This document shows, one piece after another, positions 17,921-25,988 of a DNA stretch of 64,000 nucleotides (positions are counted from its first letter, which is position 1; the number at the start of each line of letters is the position of its first letter). The DNA is taken from positions 744,001 through 808,000 of the forward strand of contig JAVJRK010000010.1 in NCBI GenBank assembly GCA_040218445.1, given 5' to 3'. The translations under genes and the position numbers were made by a program. Under the pieces are notes generated by a model, which worked only from the letters and a program-made list of their open reading frames with translations, was not told the origin of the DNA and searched no databases. Source of the stretch: UBA1479 sp040218445. Its GTDB lineage: Bacteria; Pseudomonadota; Alphaproteobacteria; Rhodospirillales; Casp-alpha2.

Positions 17921-18546
17921 CCGGGACCGCCCCCGCATCCCCCCGGGAGACCCGAATGCCCAACAAACACGAAATCACGCCCGCCGATATCCTGTCGATG
18001 GACGATTACGGCCGCGAGCGCCCGGAGCGGCGCAAGCGCGTGACCGAGATCAAGCGCAACCGCCGCCTGTCCATCGGCCCCGATGCGACGTTCTATTTCG
18101 AAAGCTACGACACCATGTTCCATCAGGTGCACGAAATGCTGTTTATCGAACGGGGCGGCGAAGAACAGATCGCGGACGAACTTTCAGCCTATAATCCCTT
18201 GATCCCCAAGGGTCGGGAACTGGTCGCGACCCTGATGTTCGAAATCGACGATCTCGTGCGCCGTGCGCGGTTCCTGAACGGTCTGGGCGGGGTCGAGGAA
18301 ACCATCAGCTTCGAATTCGCCGGGGAAACGGTCCAGGGCGTGCCCGAAGACGACATCGACCGCACCACCGCCGACGGCAAGGCGTCCAGCATTCAGTTTC
18401 TGCATTTCCCCTTCACCGACGATCAGGTCGCCAAGTTCCGCGACCCCGCGACCCAGGTGCAATTGAAGGTCGCCCACGAAAAATACGGCCATATCGCAAT
18501 CCTGCCCGAAGCGGTCCGCGACGCGCTGGCAGGCGATTTCGATTAG
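17917..18546 (+). CDS. DUF3501 family protein
   Basis: A 209-residue protein of unknown function, recognised by HEITPADILSMDDYGRERPE, the RRKRVTEIKRNRRLSIGPD segment and FYFESYDTMFHQVHEMLFIE. The ATG at 17917 overlaps the preceding stop as ATGA, implying coupling with the Fe-S gene, and AAGGA lies nine bases upstream. An internal ATG at 17956 preceded by GGGAG would give the more usual N-terminus and remains possible. Members of this family commonly travel with rubrerythrin and CCG-domain proteins, which suggests one redox unit. Confidence 0.8.
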   Translation: MTGTAPASPRETRMPNKHEITPADILSMDDYGRERPERRKRVTEIKRNRRLSIGPDATFYFESYDTMFHQVHEMLFIERGGEEQIADELSAYNPLIPKGRELVATLMFEIDDLVRRARFLNGLGGVEETISFEFAGETVQGVPEDDIDRTTADGKASSIQFLHFPFTDDQVAKFRDPATQVQLKVAHEKYGHIAILPEAVRDALAGDFD

Positions 18547-18670
18547 CAAACCCAAGCGGATGCAACCGGTGCAGGCGTCCGCGACGGCAGTTTGCGGAAC
18601 CGTGAATTTTCAACCTTGGTGATTTGCGCGAAACAGCGGCTGCATCCGAAGTCCGGGTGCCCGGGTTTTG

Positions 18671-19225
18671 CTACTCGATCGCTTCGTCCTTGCGGATGCC
18701 CCACAATTCGACCCGGCGGATCCAGCCTTCGAACCCGGCGGCGCGCACCCGGCACCAACCGGCGCCCTGGGGGCAGACGGCGATGCGGACGATCACATCC
18801 GGCTCCAACCGTGCCAGGGCGCGGGAATTGCTGTCGGCCTCGGCCCGCAAGGTCCGCGTGCGGCCCAGCACGATGGCCGTGCGTTCCCCGTCCAGCATGG
18901 TTTGATGGACCCAGCCCTGGGTGCCCTGATGATCGCGCACCTTGCGCCAGGTCTGAAACTCGGCGATGACCTCGATCGGCAGGTGGCGGCGCTTGTACAG
19001 CCAGTCGACCGGATACTGCACACCGGGGCCGGACCGCATGTTGACCTCGCCGGCGCGTAAAGACACGAACCGGGGCAGGGGCAGGCCCGAAGGGGCGGTC
19101 GTCTGCTGCTGCGCCGATGCGGGGGCCGCGGGCACCAGCGCGACACAGGTCCAGGCCAGCAAACAGGCCAGCATCAGCCTGCATGTCCTGAAAATTCTGG
19201 GGCCGGTGATGAACGGTCGGATCAT
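18671..19225 (-). CDS. Exported SH3-like domain protein
   Basis: A 184-residue protein with a signal peptide (hydrophobic run LMLACLLAWTCVALVPAAPASAQ), then two bacterial SH3-like repeats: VSLRAGEVNMRSGPGVQYPV with WRKVRDHQGTQGWVH, and RTLRAEADSNSRALARLEPDV with WCRVRAAGFEGWIRR. Such domains usually bind cell-wall or periplasmic ligands. It is convergent with the DUF3501 gene and divergent from the 2-hydroxyacid dehydrogenase. The precise ligand is unknown. Confidence 0.82.
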   Translation of the reverse strand: MIRPFITGPRIFRTCRLMLACLLAWTCVALVPAAPASAQQQTTAPSGLPLPRFVSLRAGEVNMRSGPGVQYPVDWLYKRRHLPIEVIAEFQTWRKVRDHQGTQGWVHQTMLDGERTAIVLGRTRTLRAEADSNSRALARLEPDVIVRIAVCPQGAGWCRVRAAGFEGWIRRVELWGIRKDEAIE

Positions 19226-19437
19226 GCGGTCCTCGGGTCTTGGGGCCGGCGCCGAATGCGGGACGGCTCCACGCCTTTAATGACGTCGCGCGTGGGGTCT
19301 TATCGCCATCCCTCCGCGACCCGTCAAGACCCTTGCCCCGGGGCCCCATTCTCCGGGCCTCCCTTACGTTTCAACATGCTATAGACAAGGGCTATGATAA
19401 GTTGCTATGGCCCCCGATGAACGGAGACAGAGCCACC

Positions 19438-20424
19438 ATGCCCAACAAGAAGCCCCGCGTCGTCGTCACCCGCAAACTGCCCGATGCCATCGAAACCCGA
19501 ATGATGGAACTGTTCGATGTGCAGTTGAACCTGGACGACAAGCCCATGACCAAGGCGCAGCTGATCGAAGCCGTCGCCAACGCGGATGTCCTGGTGCCGA
19601 CGGTGACGGACCGGATCGATGCCGCGATCCTGGCCCAGGCCGGCGAGCGCCTGCGCCTGATCGCCAACTACGGCACGGGTGTCGACCATATCGATCTGGC
19701 GACCGCGCGCCAGCGGGGCATGACGGTCACCAATACCCCCGACGTTTTGACCGAAGATACCGCCGACATGACCATGGCCCTGTTCCTGGCCGTGTCGCGC
19801 CGCATCGCCGAGGGCGAACGCGTCATGCGCACGGGCGACTGGCAGGGTTGGGCGCCGACCTGGATGCTGGGCCACCGCATCAACGGCAAACGCTTGGGCA
19901 TCATCGGCATGGGCCGTATCGGCCGGGCCGTTGCCCGCCGGGCGCGCGGTTTCGGCATGGCGGTCCATTACCACAACCGCAAACGCGTGCATGAGGATGT
20001 AGAGAACGAGCTCGAGGCGACCTATTGGGAAAGCCTGGATCAGATGCTGGCGCGGGTCGATCTGGTGTCCGTCAACTGCCCGCATACGCCCGCGACCTAT
20101 CATTTGTTGTCGGCGCGGCGTCTGCAGCTGCTGCAGCCCCATACCATCATCGTCAACACGGCGCGCGGCGAAGTGATCGACGAAAACGCCCTGACGCGCA
20201 TGCTCGAAGCGGGCGACATCGCCGGCGCGGGCCTGGACGTGTTCGAACACGAACCGGCCGTCAATCCCAAGCTTCTGGCCCTCGACAACACGGTTCTGCT
20301 GCCCCACCTGGGCAGTGCGACGTTCGAAGGGCGCATCGATATGGGCGAAAAGGTCTTGATCAACATCAAGACCTTCGTCGATGGGCATAAACCGCCGGAC
20401 CGCGTGCTCGGCGACAGCTTTTGA
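19438..20424 (+). CDS. D-isomer specific 2-hydroxyacid dehydrogenase (glyoxylate/hydroxypyruvate reductase-like)
   Basis: A 328-residue NAD(P)-dependent reductase of 2-oxo acids. Motifs are NYGTGVDHIDL, the Rossmann GMGRIGRAVARRA, the VNTARGEVIDENAL segment and the catalytic region ending HLGSATFEGR. The start is ATG 19438, with GGAGA ten bases upstream; the longer in-frame start near 19240 has no support. The closest functional class is glyoxylate/hydroxypyruvate reductase, but substrate cannot be fixed from sequence alone. Confidence 0.88.
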   Translation: MPNKKPRVVVTRKLPDAIETRMMELFDVQLNLDDKPMTKAQLIEAVANADVLVPTVTDRIDAAILAQAGERLRLIANYGTGVDHIDLATARQRGMTVTNTPDVLTEDTADMTMALFLAVSRRIAEGERVMRTGDWQGWAPTWMLGHRINGKRLGIIGMGRIGRAVARRARGFGMAVHYHNRKRVHEDVENELEATYWESLDQMLARVDLVSVNCPHTPATYHLLSARRLQLLQPHTIIVNTARGEVIDENALTRMLEAGDIAGAGLDVFEHEPAVNPKLLALDNTVLLPHLGSATFEGRIDMGEKVLINIKTFVDGHKPPDRVLGDSF

Positions 20425-20430
20425 TGTCGG

Positions 20431-20450
20431 CCGGCCCGCCGGCGGGCCGG
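20431..20450 (+). terminator. GC-only palindrome, possible terminator
   Basis: A perfect 20-base palindrome of only G and C (CCGGCCCGCC and its reverse complement) starts six bases after the dehydrogenase stop codon. It lacks a T-run, so it could be a weak or factor-assisted terminator or an mRNA-stabilising stem before pabB. Confidence 0.4.
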
Positions 20451-20519
20451 ACAGATAACGCCCTCATCCAAACCGGGGCGCCCTGCCGGGCGCGCCGATG
20501 ACAGCCGCGGACATCCGCC

Positions 20520-21899
20520 ATGCACACCATCCAACCCGTCCACGTGCAGCCGATCCCCTTCATGGACCCCGTGGATGCCTTCGAAGCCTTCGCTGATGAC
20601 CCGGTCGCGGCTTTGTTGGACAGCGCCGATGCGGTCGGCGGGCGCGGGCGCTATGCCTTTTTGGCGGGTGATCCCTACCATGTGATCGAAGCGGGCGCGG
20701 GCGATGATCCGTTCGGTCTGTTGGCGCAGGAAATGGCGCGTGCCCGCACGGAAACCGTGCCGGGCCTGCCGCCGTTCCAGACGGGGGCGATCGGGGTGCT
20801 GGGCTACGAGCTGGGCACGGCCCTGGAACGCCTGCCCGACCGCAAGCCGGGGGGCCTTGTGTTCCCCGACATGATCATGGGGCTTTACGACACGGCTGCC
20901 GTGTTCGACATGAAACTGCACAAGGCCTGGATCGTCGCCAGCGACGCCGCCCGTGCGGGCGGGCGCCGCCGGACCGGACCGGAAGCCCGCGCCCGGGCCA
21001 TGGCCGCCCGCATCGCGTCGTCCCAGCCCCGGGCAGAGCCCGCCCCCCTGGCGCTGGATTGGCGGGCCGATCAGACACGGGCGGAAGTGGAAGCCCGCAT
21101 CGCCCGGGCCATCGACTACATCCGCCTGGGCGACATCTTCCAGGCCAATATCGCGCAGCGGTTCCTGGCCGACCTGCCGGCGGACACCCGGCCCTATGAC
21201 GTGTACCGCCGGCTGCGCCGCATTTCCTCGGCCCCCTTCGCGGCGTTCCTCAATTGCGGCGAAGGCCGCGCCGTGATTTCCGCCTCGCCCGAACGCTATC
21301 TGTCCCTGGGACCCGGCGGGGTGATCGAAACCCGGCCGATCAAGGGGACCCGCCCCCGCGGCGTGACCACAAACGAAGACCGCGCCCTGGCGGCCGAATT
21401 GATCGCTTCGGAAAAGGACCGGGCGGAAAACCTGATGATCGTCGATCTATTGCGCAACGACCTGTCGCGGGTCGCCCGGGTCGGCTCGGTTCAGGTGTCC
21501 AAGCTGTTCGAACTGGAAACCTTTTCCCGGGTCCATCATCTGGTGTCGGAAGTGCGCGCCGACATCGCCGAAGGCCTGGACGCGGTGGACCTATTGCGCG
21601 CGACGTTCCCCGGCGGCTCGATCACCGGTGCGCCCAAAATCCGCGCCATGGAAATCATCCATGAATTGGAGCCGGTGCCGCGCGGCCCCTATTGCGGGGC
21701 GGTGGCCTGGCTGGGCTTCGACGGAGCCATGGATTCCTCGATCGCCATCCGCACCATGACCTACGCGGACGGGGTGGTCGCCGCCCAGGCGGGGGGCGGC
21801 ATCGTCGCCGACTCGGACCCGGCGGACGAGTACGAGGAAAGCATGACCAAGATCAGACCGTTGCTCGCGTCCTTGGATGAGCGGGTGGCCTTGCCATGA
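20520..21899 (+). CDS. pabB: Aminodeoxychorismate synthase component I
   Basis: Converts chorismate with ammonia to 4-amino-4-deoxychorismate in folate synthesis. The 459-residue protein has the chorismate-binding domain: GDIFQANIAQRF, SPERYLSL, then the PIKGTRPRG motif whose lysine marks aminodeoxychorismate synthase rather than anthranilate synthase. SEKDRAENLMIVDLLRNDLSR, FPGGSITGAPKIRAMEII and a closing GGGIVADSDPADEYEE follow. pabC starts 13 bases downstream, confirming the pathway. Confidence 0.94.
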   Translation: MHTIQPVHVQPIPFMDPVDAFEAFADDPVAALLDSADAVGGRGRYAFLAGDPYHVIEAGAGDDPFGLLAQEMARARTETVPGLPPFQTGAIGVLGYELGTALERLPDRKPGGLVFPDMIMGLYDTAAVFDMKLHKAWIVASDAARAGGRRRTGPEARARAMAARIASSQPRAEPAPLALDWRADQTRAEVEARIARAIDYIRLGDIFQANIAQRFLADLPADTRPYDVYRRLRRISSAPFAAFLNCGEGRAVISASPERYLSLGPGGVIETRPIKGTRPRGVTTNEDRALAAELIASEKDRAENLMIVDLLRNDLSRVARVGSVQVSKLFELETFSRVHHLVSEVRADIAEGLDAVDLLRATFPGGSITGAPKIRAMEIIHELEPVPRGPYCGAVAWLGFDGAMDSSIAIRTMTYADGVVAAQAGGGIVADSDPADEYEESMTKIRPLLASLDERVALP

Positions 21900-21912
21900 G
21901 GGGGGAAGGGGC

Positions 21913-22722
21913 ATGATCATCGATCTGAACGGCGAGCTGGTCGCGGCGGCTGATGCGCGCCTGGATCCCTTCGACCGGGGGTTCACCCTGGGCGATGCCA
22001 TCTTCGAAAGCCTGCGGGTCAAGGGGGGCACGCCGGAATTCGCGGCCGGGCACCTGTCACGCCTGGCCGAGGCCGCGAAGGTCACGGGCATGCCCCTGCC
22101 GTTCACCGAAGAACAGGCGTTGGCGCGCATGGCGCGGCTGACCGGGGCCAATGATTTACCCGATGCGGCGCTGCGCCTGACCGTCAGCCGCGGTGCCGCC
22201 GCGCGCGGTGTCGCCGCGCCCAAGGCCGAGGACTGTAAGCCGACGGTGGTGATTTCCCTTCATCCCTTGCCGCCGACGCGAAGCGCCGTCGTCGGCATGA
22301 TCACCGCGACGGTGACCCGGCGTAACGAGCACTCGCCCTTTTCCTGCGTCAAGGCGACGCCTTATCTGGACAGCATCATCGCCCTGGAGGAAGCCAAGGC
22401 CCAAGGGGCGCAGGACGCAGTGCTGTTGAACACGGCGGGCCGCGTGGCCTCGGCTTGTTATGCCAATCTGTTCGCGGTGATCGACGGGCGCTTGGTCACG
22501 CCGCCGCTGGCCGACGGTCCCCTGCCGGGCATCACGCGGGGCCGGGTGCTGGACGCCTTGGACGGGGCCGAACACAGCCTTCTGCCCGCGGACTTGGCCC
22601 GCGCCGATGAAATGTTTCTCACCAACAGCTTTGGCGTGCGCCCCGTGGGCGTGCTTGATGGGCGGATGTTGGCCCCCATGCCCGGCCCGATGACCCAAAA
22701 GGCCCAGGCCCTGGTCGGCTGA
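21913..22722 (+). CDS. pabC: Aminodeoxychorismate lyase (class IV aminotransferase fold)
   Basis: Releases 4-aminobenzoate and pyruvate from aminodeoxychorismate using PLP. The 269-residue protein shows the class IV pattern: DPFDRGFTLGDAIFESLRV at the start, the PLP lysine in FSCVKATPYLDSIIALEEAKAQ (Lys of CVKATPYL), and GRVASACYANLFAV followed by ITRGRVLD. ATG 21913 follows GGGGAAGGGG. It pairs with pabB; a D-amino acid or branched-chain aminotransferase is the alternative for this fold, but the context argues for PabC. Confidence 0.88.
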   Translation: MIIDLNGELVAAADARLDPFDRGFTLGDAIFESLRVKGGTPEFAAGHLSRLAEAAKVTGMPLPFTEEQALARMARLTGANDLPDAALRLTVSRGAAARGVAAPKAEDCKPTVVISLHPLPPTRSAVVGMITATVTRRNEHSPFSCVKATPYLDSIIALEEAKAQGAQDAVLLNTAGRVASACYANLFAVIDGRLVTPPLADGPLPGITRGRVLDALDGAEHSLLPADLARADEMFLTNSFGVRPVGVLDGRMLAPMPGPMTQKAQALVG

Positions 22723-22731
22723 TCCGCTTTC

Positions 22732-23163
22732 CTAGATAAAAACGATGGCGCCGTCTTTGGAGGCGTCGTTCAAAAACGTCACCAGTCCGCCTGACGCAAC
22801 CGGCACGTCGTCGCGGATGGTCATGCCTTCCAGGCCGCGGGCCCGAACGCCCATCTCGCAGACCATGAAAGTGACCTCCATTTCGACACAGGCGCTGATC
22901 AGGGTTTCGAAGGTGGCGACGCCTTGGGTGTCGAACCGGTCGTCCATGATGCCGCCGTTCTTGGTGTTGCCCTGGCTGACGGGTAGCTCGCGCCAAGCTT
23001 CATCGCGGCCCAGGGCCTTGATCGCATCCATGGTGAAAAACAGGGTCGCGGCCCGGCCGATGGCGGCGGCGGCGGCGGCCGTCGCCAGGGCATAATGGAT
23101 TTTGTCGTACTCGCCCGCATAGACGATGACCGACAGCTTATCCGGCGGCGCAGGTTCGGCCAT
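22732..23163 (-). CDS. DsrE/DsrF-like family protein
   Basis: A 143-residue protein of the DsrE2 type: DKLSVIVYAGEYDKIHYALATAAAAAAIGR, then TLFFTMDAIKAL and a cysteine-containing ISACVEMEVTFMVCEMGV segment. These proteins are linked to sulfur transfer. Its start (ATG at 23163, with AGGGGG upstream) overlaps the 3' end of moeB by 26 bases, so the two are coupled. With cysK and an Rrf2 regulator upstream the neighbourhood points to sulfur metabolism. The acceptor is unknown. Confidence 0.8.
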   Translation of the reverse strand: MAEPAPPDKLSVIVYAGEYDKIHYALATAAAAAAIGRAATLFFTMDAIKALGRDEAWRELPVSQGNTKNGGIMDDRFDTQGVATFETLISACVEMEVTFMVCEMGVRARGLEGMTIRDDVPVASGGLVTFLNDASKDGAIVFI

Positions 23164-23983
23164 CGGCTGCCCCCTGGTGAATGGAAAGATCGGTGATCGA
23201 CGGATTTTCACCGCACAGCGGGCAGCCCGGATCGGCCTTGACCTTGATCTTGCGGAACGTGGCGGCAAGCCCTTCGTAGACCATCAGATGTCCGGACAGG
23301 CTGTCGCCCGTGCCCAGCAGTTCCTTCAGGATTTCCGTCGCCTGCAGCGACCCCATGGTGCCGCAAAGTGCGCCCAGTACCCCGGCTTCGGCGCAGGATG
23401 GAATTTGACCCGGGGGCGGCGGTTCGCGGAAAATACAGCGGTAACAAGGGCCGTGCCGGCCATCTTCATCCAATTCATGAGCCTTGAAGGTCGCGATCTG
23501 GCCGTCGAACCGCAGGATCGCCGCGCTGACCAGGGGGCGCTTCGCGAAATAGGCGGCATCGTTGATCAGAAACCGGGTTTCGAAATTGTCGGACCCGTCG
23601 GCCACCAGATCATATTGCGAGATCAGGTCGATGGCGTTGTCCGGCCCGATCATGTCGAAATGGGGGACCAGGGTCACATCCGGGTTGATGGCGGCCAGGG
23701 TCTGCTTGGCGCTTTCGACCTTGGGCGTGCCGACCGAAGCCGTCTGATGGACGATCTGGCGCTGCAGGTTGGACAGGTCGACCGTGTCGCCGTCGACCAC
23801 GCCGATGGTGCCGACGCCGGCGGCCGCCAGATACATCAGAACGGGCGAACCCAGACCGCCCGCCCCCACGACCAGGACTTTGCTGTTCAGAAGCGTCGCC
23901 TGTCCCGTGCCGCCGACTTCCTTCAGAAGGATATGCCGGGCGTAGCGGTTGACCTGGTCTTCCGTGAAGTCGGTGAAATCCAT
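23138..23983 (-). CDS. moeB: Molybdopterin-synthase adenylyltransferase/ThiF-family E1-like enzyme
   Basis: Adenylates the C-terminal glycine of a small ubiquitin-like sulfur carrier (MoaD or ThiS type). The 281-residue protein has the E1 core: RYARHILLKEVGGTGQ, the nucleotide loop VVGAGGLGSPV, DGDTVDLSNLQRQ and DGSDNFETRFLIND. Paired zinc cysteines sit in CYRC and CPLC, and SCAEAGVLGALCG is also present. MoeB is the best match, but ThiF has the same architecture. It lies in a minus-strand run with cysK upstream and the DsrE-like gene downstream. Confidence 0.87.
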   Translation of the reverse strand: MDFTDFTEDQVNRYARHILLKEVGGTGQATLLNSKVLVVGAGGLGSPVLMYLAAAGVGTIGVVDGDTVDLSNLQRQIVHQTASVGTPKVESAKQTLAAINPDVTLVPHFDMIGPDNAIDLISQYDLVADGSDNFETRFLINDAAYFAKRPLVSAAILRFDGQIATFKAHELDEDGRHGPCYRCIFREPPPPGQIPSCAEAGVLGALCGTMGSLQATEILKELLGTGDSLSGHLMVYEGLAATFRKIKVKADPGCPLCGENPSITDLSIHQGAADGRTCAAG

Positions 23984-23990
23984 GGCGCGC

Positions 23991-24986
23991 CTATTCCCCC
24001 AGGCCCGCGAACAGGTCCGTCGACAAATACCGTTCGGCGAAACTGGGCAGGATCACGACCATCATCTTGTTCTTGAAGGCGTCCCGCCCGGCCAGTTCCA
24101 GGGCGGCGGCGACAGCGGCCCCCGATGAAATGCCGCAGGGCAGGCCTTCCAGGCGGGCGATCTTGCGCGCCGTCTCGATGGCCCGGTCGTTGCCGATCTG
24201 CAGAACCTCGTCGATTTCCTTGATGTCCAGATTGGGTGGGATGAACCCGGCGCCGATGCCTTGGATCTTGTGCGGGCCCGGCAGGCCGCCGGACAGAATG
24301 GCCGAGTCTTCGGGCTCGACCGCGATGACTTTCAAGTCCGGCTTGCGCGGCCGCAGGACATGGGCGCAGCCCGTCAGCGTGCCGCCCGTGCCGACGCCGG
24401 AAATCAGCACATCGACCTGGCCGTTGGTATCTTTCCAGATTTCCTCGGCCGTGGTGGTGCGGTGAATCTCGGGATTGGCGGGGTTTTCGAACTGCTGCAG
24501 CATGATGGCGCCGGGCGTGCCGTCAACGATTTCATGGGCCCGCTCGATCGCACCCCGCATGCCCAGGGTCGCGGGCGTCAGTTCCAGCTCCGCCCCCAGC
24601 AGATACAGCATCTTGCGCCGTTCCAACGACATGCTTTCCGGCATGGTCAGGATCAGGCGGTATCCCTTTGCGGCGGCAACGAAGGCCAGGGCGATGCCTG
24701 TGTTGCCGGACGTGGGTTCGACCAGGGTGGCACCCGGCTTGATCCGGCCTTCGCGTTCGGCGGCTTCGATCATGTTCAGGCCGATGCGGTCCTTGACCGA
24801 GGCGAGCGGGTTGAAAAACTCGCACTTGCCGATGATGTCGGCGGTAACACCGGCGTCTTCGGCCATGCGTTTCAGGCGGATCAGCGGCGTGGCACCGACC
24901 GTGTCGACAATGCTGTCGTAGATGCGGCCCCGGAACTCGCCCGAGAATTCGCCGTTGCCTGCCTGGGCGTCCTTCGCCGTGTCCAT
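23991..24986 (-). CDS. cysK: Cysteine synthase A (O-acetylserine sulfhydrylase)
   Basis: PLP enzyme that makes cysteine from O-acetylserine and sulfide. In the 331-residue protein the PLP lysine is in NPLASVKDRIG (Lys65). The phosphate-binding SGNTGIALAF, GVGTGGTLTG and the C-terminal GISSGAAVAAAL are all present. It has about 20 extra N-terminal residues relative to E. coli CysK. GGAGGAG precedes the ATG. It lies directly downstream of an Rrf2 gene and upstream of moeB. Confidence 0.94.
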   Translation of the reverse strand: MDTAKDAQAGNGEFSGEFRGRIYDSIVDTVGATPLIRLKRMAEDAGVTADIIGKCEFFNPLASVKDRIGLNMIEAAEREGRIKPGATLVEPTSGNTGIALAFVAAAKGYRLILTMPESMSLERRKMLYLLGAELELTPATLGMRGAIERAHEIVDGTPGAIMLQQFENPANPEIHRTTTAEEIWKDTNGQVDVLISGVGTGGTLTGCAHVLRPRKPDLKVIAVEPEDSAILSGGLPGPHKIQGIGAGFIPPNLDIKEIDEVLQIGNDRAIETARKIARLEGLPCGISSGAAVAAALELAGRDAFKNKMMVVILPSFAERYLSTDLFAGLGE

Positions 24987-25045
24987 GTTCTGCGTCTCCT
25001 CCGCTCAGCCGCCCATCTTGATGCCGGACTTGATAGATGTGGTCT

Positions 25046-25501
25046 TCAGATCGTGAAGTCCAGGTTTGGCCGTCCTTCGCTTTCGACGCCCGCCTGATTG
25101 GCCTTCATGCACAGGTCGTCGATCGACGTTTCGTCCAGGCGGACCATGGCGGCCTCGCGCAGTTCGGCCCAAAGGGGGCGGACCACCTGCAGGCCCAGGT
25201 CCGAGCCTTCGGCTTCTTCCAGAACATCGTCCGATCCCTCGGCCCCGGTGATGACGCGGACGACCTCGCCCACGGTGATGCGGCGCCGCTCGCGCGCCAG
25301 GCGGTATCCGCCCTTGGGCCCGCGTACGCCGACCAGGATGTCGGCCTTTACCAATTGTTGCAGGGCCTGTTCCAGATAGCGCCGGGGAATGCCCTGCCGG
25401 CGCGTGATGTCGCGGCTTTGCACGGGCTGTGCGCCCATGTGATAGGCCACGTCGAGCACGGCCTCGATCGCATACAGGGTCTTTTTCGACAAACGCAGCA
25501 T
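25046..25501 (-). CDS. Rrf2 family transcriptional regulator (CymR/IscR-like)
   Basis: A 151-residue winged-helix regulator. The Rrf2 pattern is clear: LRLSKKTLYAIEAVLDVAYHMG, GIPRRYLEQALQQLVKADILVGVRGPKGGYRLAR and ITVGEVVRVITGAE. The three-cysteine Fe-S cluster of IscR/RirA/NsrR is absent; only one cysteine is present, near the C-terminus (DLCMKAN). It therefore resembles CymR, the cysteine-metabolism regulator. Being the gene immediately upstream of cysK supports this, though regulation of cysK is inferred, not shown. Confidence 0.87.
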   Translation of the reverse strand: MLRLSKKTLYAIEAVLDVAYHMGAQPVQSRDITRRQGIPRRYLEQALQQLVKADILVGVRGPKGGYRLARERRRITVGEVVRVITGAEGSDDVLEEAEGSDLGLQVVRPLWAELREAAMVRLDETSIDDLCMKANQAGVESEGRPNLDFTI

Positions 25502-25505
25502 GAAT

Positions 25506-25988
25506 TCAGTTTCCCCCCGTCTCAGTCCCGGTTCCCGCTTTTGTGCCCGTCGACCCGAAGCCGCCGGCCCCCCGTTCGGTATTGTCCAGATCGTCTTGTT
25601 CGTCCCAGGCGATACGCGTCACCGGGGAGATCACCATCTGGGCGATGCGCATGCCCGGCTCGACCGTGAAGGCATCCGATCCCAGGTTGATCAGGATCAC
25701 CTTGACCTCGCCCCGGTAGTCGGCGTCCACCGTTCCCGGGCTGTTCAGAACCGTCACCCCGTTCTTGGCCGCCAGGCCCGAACGCGGCCGCACCTGGGCC
25801 TCATATCCCCGGGGCAGGGCGATGGCGATGCCCGTGGGCACCAGGGTGCGGGCCATGGGATCCAAAACCAGGGGGGCGTCCACGGCGGCCAGCAGGTCCA
25901 GGCCCGCCGCATCCCCGGTCGCATAGGCCGGAAGCGGCAGGGCCGCCCCATGGGGCAGGCGCGTGACGGGAACAGAAACAGCCGTCAT
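25506..25988 (-). CDS. dut: dUTP diphosphatase
   Basis: Hydrolyses dUTP to dUMP and keeps uracil out of DNA; trimeric. All five dUTPase motifs can be read in the 160-residue protein: AGLDLLA, RPRSGLAAKNG, NSPGTVDADYRGE, RIAQMVI and the C-terminal RGAGGFGSTG. The ATG overlaps the coaBC stop by four bases (ATGA), as is usual for this pair in proteobacteria. Confidence 0.96.
   Translation of the reverse strand: MTAVSVPVTRLPHGAALPLPAYATGDAAGLDLLAAVDAPLVLDPMARTLVPTGIAIALPRGYEAQVRPRSGLAAKNGVTVLNSPGTVDADYRGEVKVILINLGSDAFTVEPGMRIAQMVISPVTRIAWDEQDDLDNTERGAGGFGSTGTKAGTGTETGGN

Noticed and set aside
19240..19437. N-terminal extension of the 2-hydroxyacid dehydrogenase
   Set aside because: The upstream part shows no homology and lacks a ribosome binding site; GGAGA fits ATG 19438.
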